From Thiohalobacter sp. (GTDB lineage Bacteria; Pseudomonadota; Gammaproteobacteria; Thiohalobacterales; Thiohalobacteraceae), in NCBI GenBank assembly GCA_027030825.1, contig JALVEM010000015.1, forward strand, positions 1 through 5,721: 5,721 bases of DNA. The letters run 5' to 3'. The notes below the pieces were generated by a model. That model searched no databases and was not told where the DNA came from. It saw nothing but the letters and a program-made list of their open reading frames with translations. How positions within the stretch are numbered: position 1 is the stretch's first letter; the number at the start of each line of letters is the position of its first letter. Below, piece by piece: positions 1 through 5,721 of the stretch. The translations under genes were made by a program, and so were the position numbers.

Positions 1-96
1 GTCGTCCCGGAACCTCGACGACGAAGCCGCTGTTTCACGCTGCATCGGCCACCTTTGCGAGGTCCCGGCTCTGCGCTTCGCTTCGGCCGGGACGAC
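1..96. repeat. Inverted repeat with nested hairpin at window edge
   Basis: GTCGTCCCGG at 1-10 is the exact reverse complement of CCGGGACGAC at 87-96. A second, closer inverted pair is nested inside: GTCCCGGC at 62-69 and GCCGGGAC at 86-93, with a 16-base loop. This resembles the ends of widespread REP-like units, and the element may extend past the left edge of the window. No mobility gene is visible. Confidence 0.6.
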
Positions 97-117
97 GGCT
101 GTTATTGCTTTCTCTCC

Positions 118-196
118 CGTCATTCCAGGCGAGCGGGTTTTTTCTTTTCGTCATTCCAAGCGAGCGTTTTTTCTCCTTCGTCATTCCGGGCGAGCG
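118..196. repeat. Three short direct repeats, 30-31 base period
   Basis: The 18-base unit CGTCATTCCnnGCGAGCG starts at 118, 149 and 179, differing only at the two positions after CATTCC (ag, aa, gg). The 12-13 bases between copies are T-rich and similar to each other (TTTTTTC core), so this is a tandem array of about 30-base units rather than a CRISPR. CRISPR spacers would be unrelated and longer. The third copy is the left end of the palindromic unit that follows. Confidence 0.7.
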
Positions 197-303
197 AGCG
201 AAGTGAGCGAGACCCGGAATCCAGAAATCACGCTGATTCATGCCGCGGTGGCCTGTATTTTTTCTGGATCCCGGATAGCCCGCTGCGCGGGCTTCCGGGA
301 TGA
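181..303. repeat. Paired inverted REP/BIME-like units
   Basis: Two palindromic units face each other. The first has ATTCCGGG (183-190) pairing with CCCGGAAT (213-220), followed by CCAGAAA. The second starts TTTCTGGATCCCGG (261-274), which matches the inverse of 214-227 at 13 of 14 bases, and ends TTCCGGGATGA. The second unit folds into a strong hairpin: 268-275 pairs with 294-301 and 277-283 pairs with 287-293, with one bulged base and a 3-base loop. Such mosaics are known in Proteobacteria as REP or BIME elements. Possible roles in mRNA stability or termination are inference. Confidence 0.7.
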
Positions 304-409
304 CTGAGGGTGGGAGTGCGCGGGCTGCCGGGATGACAAAGACGGAAGTGCAATGCGGGCTTCCGGGATGACTGTGTGGGTATGCTGCGCGTGCTTCTTC
401 CGGGGATGA
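287..409. repeat. Degenerate tandem repeats of the CCGGGATGA end
   Basis: The right-hand end of the REP-like unit recurs in the same orientation. CCGGGATGA occurs at 295, 328 and 363, and CCGGGGATGA at 400, giving spacings of 33, 35 and 37 bases. A 20-base stretch at 287-306 is repeated exactly at 355-374. The copy at 321-337 differs by one base over the 17-base core, and the last copy is degenerate. These units are inverted relative to the TCATTCC repeats at 118-196 and lie just beyond the cmoB stop codon. Confidence 0.65.
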
Positions 410-430
410 TCAAAGGTGTGGACATGCAGG

Positions 431-1402
431 TCATCGGTTTGCGACGAGCAGGGCGCGAAGCGGCGCAGGATGGCCCTCGATGGTGCGAGTGGCGTCGGTC
501 GGGTCCAGACAGCGATCGAGCGACTCGAAGCGCATCCAGTCGGTGGAGCGTTGCTCCTCGGGCGTTGTCGGTGTGACATCGATGACGCGGGGGTCACGAA
601 ACCCGCAGCGAAGGAGCCAGTGCACGAGTTCCGGTACCGAAGGCAGGAACCAGACGTTGCGCATGCGCGCATAGCGCGATTCCGGCACCAGCACCCGGCC
701 GCGACCACCCTCGATCACCAGCGTCTCCAGCACCAGCTCGCCGCCCGGTCGCAGGCGCTCGCGCAGCGCGAGCAGATGATCGAAGGGCGAACGCCGGTGA
801 TAGAGCACGCCCATCGACAGGACCCGGTCGAATCGTTCGCCGGCGAAGGGGAAGGCCTCCAGCGTCCAGGGCAGCACCAGGGCGCGGACCGGGCCCTCGA
901 GATAGCGCAGCATGGCGAGATACTGGTGCAGGAAGAGCAGGGATGGATCGATGCCCACCACCAGGCGTGCGCCGGCGAGCTGCATGCGCCAGGCGTAGTA
1001 GCCGTTGCCGCAACCGACGTCGAGCACGCGAAGCCCCTCGAAATCCACATGGGGCGCGAGCCGGTCCCATTTGAGATCCGATCGCCATTCGGCATCGATC
1101 CGCAGACCGAAGAGCTCGAAAGGTCCCTTGCGCCAGGGGTGCAGCCCCATCAGGGCCTGTCGCAGCGCCTCCCGTGTCTCTGCATCCGGCCGATACGCGG
1201 GATCGCCTGCGGCCACGGCGCCATCCTGCAGCCGCAGGGGGCCGGACGGCAGCGTCGGCAGGGCAGCCACGGCCTCGCGCCAGCGGGGCAGGTCACCGTG
1301 CCTTTCGGGACTCAGGCGATCCGGCAGCGCCTCGCGCACGGCCCGCGCCATGTCCGGAAAGCCCTCTTCCGCCAGGATCTCGAGCGGGAGTTCGGGAATC
1401 AT
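431..1402 (-). CDS. cmoB: tRNA U34 carboxymethyltransferase CmoB
   Basis: CmoB transfers the carboxymethyl group of carboxy-S-adenosylmethionine (Cx-SAM) to 5-hydroxyuridine at the wobble position of tRNAs, giving cmo5U, in the cytoplasm. The 323-residue product is the same length as the E. coli protein. The Rossmann SAM motif DVGCGNGY is at about 128-135, with further family blocks HPWRKGPF (88-95), EWRSDLKWDR (105-114) and SMGVLYHRRSP (196-206). Lys92, Tyr201 and Arg316 align with the E. coli residues Lys91, Tyr200 and Arg315, recalled as contacting the extra carboxylate of Cx-SAM, so the enzyme looks intact. The ATG at 1402 is chosen because it overlaps the cmoA stop in ATGA and gives the family length. 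The frame is open further upstream, but only across cmoA. No clear Shine-Dalgarno precedes it, which suggests translational coupling to cmoA. Confidence 0.97.
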   Translation of the reverse strand: MIPELPLEILAEEGFPDMARAVREALPDRLSPERHGDLPRWREAVAALPTLPSGPLRLQDGAVAAGDPAYRPDAETREALRQALMGLHPWRKGPFELFGLRIDAEWRSDLKWDRLAPHVDFEGLRVLDVGCGNGYYAWRMQLAGARLVVGIDPSLLFLHQYLAMLRYLEGPVRALVLPWTLEAFPFAGERFDRVLSMGVLYHRRSPFDHLLALRERLRPGGELVLETLVIEGGRGRVLVPESRYARMRNVWFLPSVPELVHWLLRCGFRDPRVIDVTPTTPEEQRSTDWMRFESLDRCLDPTDATRTIEGHPAPLRALLVANR

Positions 1403-2145
1403 TCGCGAAAGGCGATCCAGGACTGGAAGTTCAGGCAACGATGCCAGACCTCGGTGCGGCCGAATCCGGCCATGCGCAGGCGTTCCTCGTGCAGCTCGGG
1501 AGGATCCGGCTGCAGCACCCGCTCCAGGGCGGCACGCTTGCGGGCGATCTCGGTTTCCGAGTAGCCGTTGGCGCGCTTGAAGGCCGCGTGCATGGCACTC
1601 ATGAAGGCATCCGTGCGGTCGTTGACATGGAACACCTTCTCCGAGAGCAGCAGCACGCCGCCTTCCACCAGGCCGTTGCGGATACGCTGCAGCAGGGACA
1701 GGCGGCGTGACGGCTCGACGAACTGCAGGGTGTAGTTCAGGATCACGACCGAGGCCTTGTCCATCTCCACCGACTCGATGTCCCGGCACTCGAGCCGCAC
1801 GGGCGGGGTCGCCTCCGGTTCTGCCTCGAGCAGGGTGCGGCAGCGTTCCAGCATCGCCGGGGCGTTGTCGATACCGATCAGCTCCACGTCCGCATGCTCG
1901 AGACAGCGTCGCACGGCCGCGAGCCCCGCGCCGAGCGAACAGCCGAGATCGTAGATGCGGGTGCCGGGACGGGCATGCGCCGCGGCCAGCAGCCCGGTCA
2001 GGCGCACGACATCCTCGTAGCCGGGCACGGAACGCCGGATCATGTCGGGAAAGACCGCCGCGACCCGCTCGTCGAAGCGGAAATCGACGAGATGGCCGGC
2101 ATCGTCGGCGAACAGCCGGTCTGCGGCGTCGTTGCCCGTCTTCAT
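1399..2145 (-). CDS. cmoA: Carboxy-S-adenosyl-L-methionine synthase CmoA
   Basis: CmoA converts SAM and prephenate to Cx-SAM, the donor used by CmoB, and acts in the cytoplasm. The 248 residues match the family length (E. coli 247). Visible blocks are FDERVAAVFPDMIRRSVPGY (24-43), the SAM motif YDLGCSLGA (65-73), the acidic ribose-binding strand IGIDNAP (90-96), LNYTLQFVEP (136-145) and FKRANGYSE (189-197). Arg204 aligns with E. coli Arg199, recalled as holding the Cx-SAM carboxylate. The start at 2145 overlaps the preceding gene's stop (ATGA) and has a purine-rich AGAAGAGGA directly upstream. The frame stays open upstream across the ycgN-like gene, but that part is not CmoA-like. It is the middle gene of the operon and overlaps cmoB by 4 bases. 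Confidence 0.97.
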   Translation of the reverse strand: MKTGNDAADRLFADDAGHLVDFRFDERVAAVFPDMIRRSVPGYEDVVRLTGLLAAAHARPGTRIYDLGCSLGAGLAAVRRCLEHADVELIGIDNAPAMLERCRTLLEAEPEATPPVRLECRDIESVEMDKASVVILNYTLQFVEPSRRLSLLQRIRNGLVEGGVLLLSEKVFHVNDRTDAFMSAMHAAFKRANGYSETEIARKRAALERVLQPDPPELHEERLRMAGFGRTEVWHRCLNFQSWIAFRE

Positions 2146-2603
2146 TCCTCTTCTGCCGCCTCGCGCGCCTCCAGCCAGGCCTGCGCCCAGTCGTGCGGAT
2201 GCACGTCGTCCTCGTTCACGACCCTGCCGGCGATGGCGACGCCGGCCTCGGCCACGGACTCGCGCCGGCCGCTGCGCAGCGGATGCCAGCTCGGCAGCGG
2301 ACGGCCCTCGTGCAGCAGCCGGTAGGCGCAGGTCTCCGGCAGCCAGTCGAGCGTGGCGACGAGTTCCGGGGTCAGCACCAGGCAGTCGGGCACCTTCTCG
2401 TGGCGCGTGTCGTAGCAGGTGCACCGTGCGTTCGTCTGGTCGTAGTGGCGGCAGACGATGCCGGTGTAGACGAGCTCGCCGGTGTCGATGTCCTCGAGCT
2501 TGTGAAGGCAGCACAGACCGCAGCCATCGCACAGGGCCTCCCATTCCTCGCGGTTCATTTCCTCGAGGGACTTGTCGAGCCAGAATCCGGATGTGAGTGC
2601 CAT
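2142..2603 (-). CDS. YcgN/UPF0260-family cysteine-cluster protein
   Basis: This 153-residue soluble protein resembles E. coli YcgN (UPF0260, related to the YkgJ cysteine-cluster proteins). Its molecular function is not established. The N-terminal cluster CDGCGLCC places cysteines at 25, 28, 31 and 32, with more at 51, 61, 63, 74 and 92, a pattern typical of metal or iron-sulfur binding. Other family blocks are LPETCAYRLL (88-97) and PSWHPL. No signal peptide or membrane segment is seen. A weak GGGA lies upstream of the ATG, and a consensus -10 box lies 24 bases upstream of the start. It is the first gene of the operon, and its stop overlaps the cmoA start (ATGA). That placement hints at a link with tRNA cmo5U synthesis or its redox/metal supply, but this is inference only. 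Family assignment is firm; function is unknown. Confidence 0.9.
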   Translation of the reverse strand: MALTSGFWLDKSLEEMNREEWEALCDGCGLCCLHKLEDIDTGELVYTGIVCRHYDQTNARCTCYDTRHEKVPDCLVLTPELVATLDWLPETCAYRLLHEGRPLPSWHPLRSGRRESVAEAGVAIAGRVVNEDDVHPHDWAQAWLEAREAAEEE

Positions 2604-2627
2604 CGTGTTTCCCGCAGTGAAACTTCC

Positions 2628-2633
2628 ATTATA
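2628..2633 (-). promoter_or_regulatory. Putative -10 box of the ycgN-like/cmoA/cmoB operon
   Basis: Read on the minus strand this is a perfect TATAAT, about 24 bases upstream of the first start codon of the operon, which would give a short leader. The corresponding -35 position (about 2650-2657) has no TTGACA-like hexamer and lies at the boundary of the inserted repeat element. The promoter may depend on an activator, or its original upstream part may have been displaced. Only the -10 match is direct evidence. Confidence 0.5.
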
Positions 2634-2655
2634 GCGTGTGCGAGCGCCGGATTAG

Positions 2656-2796
2656 CTGGCTGTTGAAAAACGTCGCGAGAGGCCCGGATGCAAGGCGCAC
2701 GCAGCGCAGCGACCGAGACATATCAGGTAGATAGACGAGGGAGCGAGCAGCGCGCAACGCAGCAGGCGGGTTTCGCAGCAGTTTTTCAACAGCCTG
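2656..2796. mobile_element. MITE-like element with terminal inverted repeats, about 141 bp
   Basis: GGCTGTTGAAAAAC at 2658-2671 is the exact reverse complement of GTTTTTCAACAGCC at 2781-2794. Extending two bases outward gives 16-base terminal repeats with one mismatch. TTAG flanks both ends (2652-2655 and 2797-2800), consistent with a 4-bp target duplication. The GC-rich interior (GCAGCGCAGCGACCGAGACA region) is imperfectly palindromic and encodes nothing. From memory, similar repeats ending in TTTTTCAACAGCC are dispersed in other gammaproteobacterial genomes. It is non-autonomous, with no transposase in the window. It fills most of the divergent intergenic region. The mobility claim is inference from structure. 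Confidence 0.65.
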
Positions 2797-2817
2797 TTAG
2801 GGTACACTGGGAGCACG

Positions 2818-3984
2818 ATGCCCGATTCGATCCTGTTCACCATCTTTCTGATCTTCACCGGTTCCGCACTGGTGGCCACGCTCGCCCTGTTCGCCCGCCA
2901 GGCCATGATCGTCGGCTACATCCTGCTGGGCATGCTGCTGGGCCCGCACATGCTCGGACTGGTGCAGGACCCCGATCTCATCAGCCAGATGTCCCACATC
3001 GGCATCATCTTCCTCCTGTTCCTCCTCGGCCTCGATCTGCCGCCACGCAAGCTGATGGGCATGCTGGGCGAGACCGTCATCGTCACCGGGCTGAGTTCCC
3101 TCGCTTTCTTCGTCATCGCCGCCATCGTGCTGCGGCTGGCCGGGTTCGGCTGGATCGAGACCCTGATCGCATCGGCCGCCTTCACCTTTTCCAGCACCAT
3201 CATCGGTCTCAAGCTCCTGCCCACCACCATCCTTCACCATCGTCGCACGGGCGAGATCATCATCAGCATCCTGCTGTTTCAGGACGTGCTGGCCATCATC
3301 CTGCTCATGGCGATCGAGATGGCCGGGACAGGAGAGGCGGATACCCGGCGCCTGTTCGTGCTGACGCTGGCGCTGCCGGGTCTGTTCGGACTCGCCTTGT
3401 GGCTTGCGCGACGGCTGGTGGTGCCGCTGATCGCGCGTTTCGACACCATCCAGGAATACGTCTTTCTGCTCACCATCGGCTGGTGTCTGGGCATCGCCGA
3501 GCTGGCGGGTGCGATGGGGTTGTCCCAGGAGATCGGCGCCTTCATGGCCGGCGTCGCCCTGGCGAGCAGTCCGGTCGCCCAGTACATCGCCGAGAGCCTC
3601 AAGCCGTTACGAGATTTCTTTCTCATCATCTTCTTCTTCGCGCTCGGCGCCGGCTTCGACCCCATGCTGCTGCCGCAGATCTGGATGCCGGCGCTCGCCC
3701 TGGCGCTGCTGGCCCTGCTGGTGAAACCCTGGGTCTTTCGCAGGCTGCTGGTGCGCGCGGGAGAAGATCCGCAGCGTTCCGCCGAGATCGGCGTACGACT
3801 CGGCCAGATCAGCGAATTCGCGCTGCTGGTCGCCGTGCTCGCGCAGCAGAACGGCGTCATCCCCGAACGCGCCTCCATTCTCGTCCAGGCGGCCACGCTG
3901 CTCACCTTCATCGCCTCCGGCTACTGGGTGGTGATGCGTTATCCCACGCCGGTGGCGGTCAACGAGAAGTTGCGCAGGAACTGA
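2818..3984 (+). CDS. CPA2-family cation:proton antiporter (KefB/YbaL-like membrane domain)
   Basis: An inner-membrane monovalent cation:proton antiporter of 388 residues, consisting almost entirely of the Na+/H+ exchanger membrane domain. Hydrophobic segments run from residue 4 to about 372, roughly 11-12 helices. Family motifs visible are IGIIFLLFLLGLDL (61-74), ASAAFTFSSTIIGLKLL (118-134), FQDVLAI with Asp156 (154-160), GLSQEIGAFMAGVALA (234-249), FFFALGAGFDP (272-282), LVKPW with Lys303, and LGQISEFALLVAVL (328-341). No RCK/TrkA-N nucleotide-binding domain follows, unlike KefB, KefC or YbaL, so the gating of those systems is unlikely. Ion specificity (K+ or Na+) cannot be read from the sequence. 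The ATG has GGGAG four bases upstream. Only about 20 bases separate the start from the MITE-like element. The gene converges on yceF. Confidence 0.9.
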   Translation: MPDSILFTIFLIFTGSALVATLALFARQAMIVGYILLGMLLGPHMLGLVQDPDLISQMSHIGIIFLLFLLGLDLPPRKLMGMLGETVIVTGLSSLAFFVIAAIVLRLAGFGWIETLIASAAFTFSSTIIGLKLLPTTILHHRRTGEIIISILLFQDVLAIILLMAIEMAGTGEADTRRLFVLTLALPGLFGLALWLARRLVVPLIARFDTIQEYVFLLTIGWCLGIAELAGAMGLSQEIGAFMAGVALASSPVAQYIAESLKPLRDFFLIIFFFALGAGFDPMLLPQIWMPALALALLALLVKPWVFRRLLVRAGEDPQRSAEIGVRLGQISEFALLVAVLAQQNGVIPERASILVQAATLLTFIASGYWVVMRYPTPVAVNEKLRRN

Positions 3985-4005
3985 CGATGATTTCGGAACA
4001 GCCTG

Positions 4006-4587
4006 TCAGGGGATGGCGATGCCGCAACGACGCAGGAATTCGCACAGGCGGATCAGCGGCAGCCCGATGAGCGCCGTGGGATCATCGCTGCGCACCGATT
4101 CGAACAGGCTGATGCCGAGTCCTTCGGACTTGAAGCTGCCGGCGCAGCCATAGGGTTGTTCCCTGCGCAGATAGCGTTCGATCTCCTCGTCGGACAGCCC
4201 ACGGAACCGGACCTCCGTGGCCACGGAGTCCTCCTGCAGTTCGCCGGTGCGCGTATCCCGCAGGCACAGCCCGGTATGAAAAAGCACGCACCTGCCCGAC
4301 AGGCGACGCAGCTGTTCGCGGGCGCGCTCGTGACTGCCCGGCTTGCCCAGGACCTCGCCTTCGCAGACGGCCACCTGGTCCGAGCCGATCACCAGGGCCG
4401 GGGCATCGACCGCAATCGCCAGCGCCTTTTCGCGCGAAAGCCTCCGCACATGCGCCTCGGGCGACTCGCCCGGCAGCATGGATTCGTCGATGTCGGGCGA
4501 GACGCTTTCGAAGGGCAGACCGAGACGGGCCAGCAGTTCGCGACGAAAAGGCGAGCTCGAGCCGAGGATGATCCGGGGATCGCTCAC
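4006..4587 (-). CDS. yceF: Maf-like nucleotide pyrophosphatase, YceF subgroup (7-methyl-GTP)
   Basis: A cytoplasmic Maf/HAM1-fold nucleoside triphosphate pyrophosphatase of 193 residues (E. coli YceF 194). The YceF subgroup hydrolyses 7-methyl-GTP to the monophosphate and is thought to keep modified nucleotides out of nucleic acids. Motifs seen are the N-terminal LGSSSPFRRELLARL (8-22), IGSDQV with catalytic Asp70 (67-72), GKP (81-83), CAGSFKSEGLGISLFE (148-163) and GLPLIRL (175-181). The GSDQV wording and the FKSEG block favour YceF over the YhdE (dTTP) type. The start is GTG at 4587, overlapping the upstream stop in GTGA. A GGAG lies 11 bases upstream inside the preceding gene, so translation is probably coupled. 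An ATG start further in would lose the SSSPFRR motif. Confidence 0.94.
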   Translation of the reverse strand: MSDPRIILGSSSPFRRELLARLGLPFESVSPDIDESMLPGESPEAHVRRLSREKALAIAVDAPALVIGSDQVAVCEGEVLGKPGSHERAREQLRRLSGRCVLFHTGLCLRDTRTGELQEDSVATEVRFRGLSDEEIERYLRREQPYGCAGSFKSEGLGISLFESVRSDDPTALIGLPLIRLCEFLRRCGIAIP

Positions 4588-5721
4588 GACGGTTCGATCT
4601 CCACCAGCGCCTCGTCGGGATTCACATGGTCCCCCCTCGCGACATGGATGGCGCGCACGGTGCCGGAGACGGGGGCCTGGATTTCCGTTTCCATCTTCAT
4701 GGCCTCGACGACGAGTACCGGCTCGCCTGCCTCCACCGACTGTCCTTCCGTGACGAGCACCTCCACCACGGTGCCGGGCATGGAGGTGGTGACGTCGCCG
4801 GGGCGGCTGGCCCTGGGGCGACGGCTGCCCGACCCGCGCCCGTTGTCCGCATCGGCATCGATCTCCTCGAGGGACTCGACCAGCACCTCCTCGGGCACCC
4901 CGTCGACCACCATGTAGACCGGGCGGCGGTCCTCGTGCGGCAGGCCGGTGCCGGTGATGCGGATATGGTAGGTGTCGCCATGCAGCGTCACGTTGAATTC
5001 GGTCGGACGCCCCAGCGCGACTTCCTCGCCGGGCGGGGGTTCCAGCGGCTCGGGTTCCAGGGCGCCCTCGAGCCGCTGCTGCAGGAACTCGCGGCCCAGG
5101 TCCGGGAACATGGCGTAGGTGAGCACGTCCTCCTCGGACTTCGCCAGCTCGCCGATCTCCTCGCGCAGCCGGTCCATCTCCGGCGGCAGCAGATCGGCGG
5201 GCCGCACGTCGATCACGTCCTCGTTGCCGATCGCCTGTTGCCGCACGATGGGATTCACCGGCCCCGGCGCCCGGCCGTAGCGGCCCTGGAGATAGAGCTT
5301 CACCTCGTTGGTGATGGTCTTGTAGCGCTCGCCGGTGAGCACGTTGAGCACGGCCTGGGTGCCGACGATCTGGGACGTGGGCGTCACCAGCGGCGGATAG
5401 CCCAGATCCTCGCGCACGCGCGGGATCTCTTCCAGCACCTCGGTCATGCGACCGAGCTCGCCCTGTTCCCTGAGCTGGTTGTACAGGTTCGAGATCATCC
5501 CGCCCGGCACCTGATAGAGGTGCACCCGGGTGTCGATGCCGGTGAATTCGCTCTCGAAACGGTGATATTTCTTCCTCACCTCGTGGAAGTGGAAGCCGAT
5601 CTCCTGCAGGCGCTTCAGATCCAGGCCGGTGGCCCAGGGCGTGTCCTCCAGGGCCACGACCATGCTCTCGGTGGGGGGATGGCTGGCGCCGCCGGCGAAG
5701 GAAGAAATGGCCGTGTCGATG
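4584..5721 (-). CDS. oadA: Oxaloacetate decarboxylase alpha / pyruvate carboxylase subunit B, biotin-bearing (5' end outside window)
   Basis: The C-terminal 378 residues of a roughly 600-residue carboxyltransferase subunit. The frame is open to the right edge, so the N-terminal half of the TIM barrel, with its main metal-binding residues, is not visible. The visible part begins with the barrel signature IDTAISSFAGGASHPPTES and continues through the conserved PYC/OADA domain (GMISNLYNQL, VTPTSQIVG, YGRAPGPV). After an acidic then Arg/Ser/Gly-rich linker it ends in a biotinyl domain. The biotin lysine lies in EAMKMET, codon 4695-4697, 36 residues before the C-terminus, as usual. Biotin on this domain carries CO2 between pyruvate and oxaloacetate. 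Sodium-pump OadA is usually followed by oadB, but here yceF follows with a 4-base overlap, which favours a soluble two-subunit pyruvate carboxylase (PycB). The missing upstream neighbour would decide. Confidence 0.93.
   Translation of the reverse strand, partial: IDTAISSFAGGASHPPTESMVVALEDTPWATGLDLKRLQEIGFHFHEVRKKYHRFESEFTGIDTRVHLYQVPGGMISNLYNQLREQGELGRMTEVLEEIPRVREDLGYPPLVTPTSQIVGTQAVLNVLTGERYKTITNEVKLYLQGRYGRAPGPVNPIVRQQAIGNEDVIDVRPADLLPPEMDRLREEIGELAKSEEDVLTYAMFPDLGREFLQQRLEGALEPEPLEPPPGEEVALGRPTEFNVTLHGDTYHIRITGTGLPHEDRRPVYMVVDGVPEEVLVESLEEIDADADNGRGSGSRRPRASRPGDVTTSMPGTVVEVLVTEGQSVEAGEPVLVVEAMKMETEIQAPVSGTVRAIHVARGDHVNPDEALVEIEPS

Larger units (their letters stand above)
1..430. other. 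Gene-free repeat-rich region downstream of cmoB
   Basis: No coding sequence can be supported here. The short open frames are built from repeat sequence, have no recognisable domain and lack good ribosome binding sites. The content is almost wholly REP-like direct and inverted repeats, listed separately. I see no tRNA. I also see no intrinsic terminator for cmoB: on the minus strand the strong hairpins are followed by A-rich rather than T-rich sequence. CmoB transcription may end by Rho or by stalling at the repeat hairpins, but this is inference. Confidence 0.75.

Noticed and set aside
118..196. CRISPR array
   Set aside because: There are only three 18-base repeats with 12-13 base, mutually similar T-rich gaps, and no cas genes. 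This is a tandem REP-like repeat.
268..301. Intrinsic terminator at the strong hairpin
   Set aside because: The hairpin is stable but is followed by GACTGAGGG on the plus strand and by CCAGAAAAAA on the minus strand. There is no T-tract in either transcription direction.
416..1564. Long plus-strand open frame (382 codons) antisense to cmoB
   Set aside because: It lies fully opposite cmoB and the start of its coupled neighbour, has no recognisable domain, and starts in the repeat region. Such antisense frames are expected in GC-rich coding DNA.
1403..1789. N-terminal extension of cmoB
   Set aside because: The frame is open upstream of 1402, but this stretch is cmoA read in another frame. The ATG at 1402 gives exactly the 323-residue family length.
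2803..2808. TACACT as the -10 box of the antiporter
   Set aside because: Transcription would start at about 2815, after the GGGAG ribosome binding site at 2809-2813, leaving an almost leaderless message. No good -35 hexamer is present.
3985..4005. Bidirectional terminator between the convergent antiporter and yceF genes
   Set aside because: The 21-base gap contains no inverted repeat or T-run.
2688..4070. Plus-strand open frame of 460 codons running through the repeat and the antiporter
   Set aside because: It is the wrong frame over the antiporter gene. Its product is rich in Arg, His and Ala with no family motifs, whereas the overlapping antiporter frame has clear membrane helices and family motifs.

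Overview
The window looks like ordinary chromosomal housekeeping DNA from a GC-rich gammaproteobacterium. The evidence is a complete CmoA/CmoB pair for tRNA wobble-uridine modification whose protein lengths closely match the Escherichia coli enzymes, a YcgN/UPF0260 protein, a YceF-type Maf pyrophosphatase, and REP-like intergenic repeats of the TCATTCCGGG...CCCGGAAT type. I cannot name a genus from this alone.

Layout. Positions 1-430 hold no convincing gene. They are packed with REP/BIME-like direct and inverted repeats downstream of cmoB. Positions 431-2603 (minus strand) are a compact three-gene operon, read right to left: a YcgN-family cysteine-cluster protein, cmoA, then cmoB. Both junctions are 4-base ATGA overlaps. 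A consensus TATAAT lies 24 bases upstream of the first start codon. Positions 2604-2817 form a divergent intergenic region, most of it occupied by a roughly 141-bp MITE-like element with terminal inverted repeats. Positions 2818-3984 (plus strand) encode a short CPA2-type cation:proton antiporter. Positions 4006-5721 (minus strand) hold the biotin-bearing OadA/PycB subunit, cut by the window edge, followed by yceF through a 4-base GTGA overlap. The antiporter and yceF are convergent with only 21 bases between them.

How the genes work together. CmoA makes carboxy-S-adenosylmethionine and CmoB transfers the carboxymethyl group to 5-hydroxyuridine at tRNA position 34, so these two form one pathway. 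The YcgN-family protein has no known role in it, but its translational coupling to cmoA is suggestive. The biotin protein acts in pyruvate/oxaloacetate metabolism. YceF removes modified nucleotides and is probably only co-transcribed with it.

I found no sign of a new defence, mobile or biosynthetic system. The points worth a second look are the MITE-like element in the divergent promoter region, the YcgN-CmoA-CmoB linkage, the mosaic repeat cluster, and a biotin subunit followed by yceF rather than oadB.
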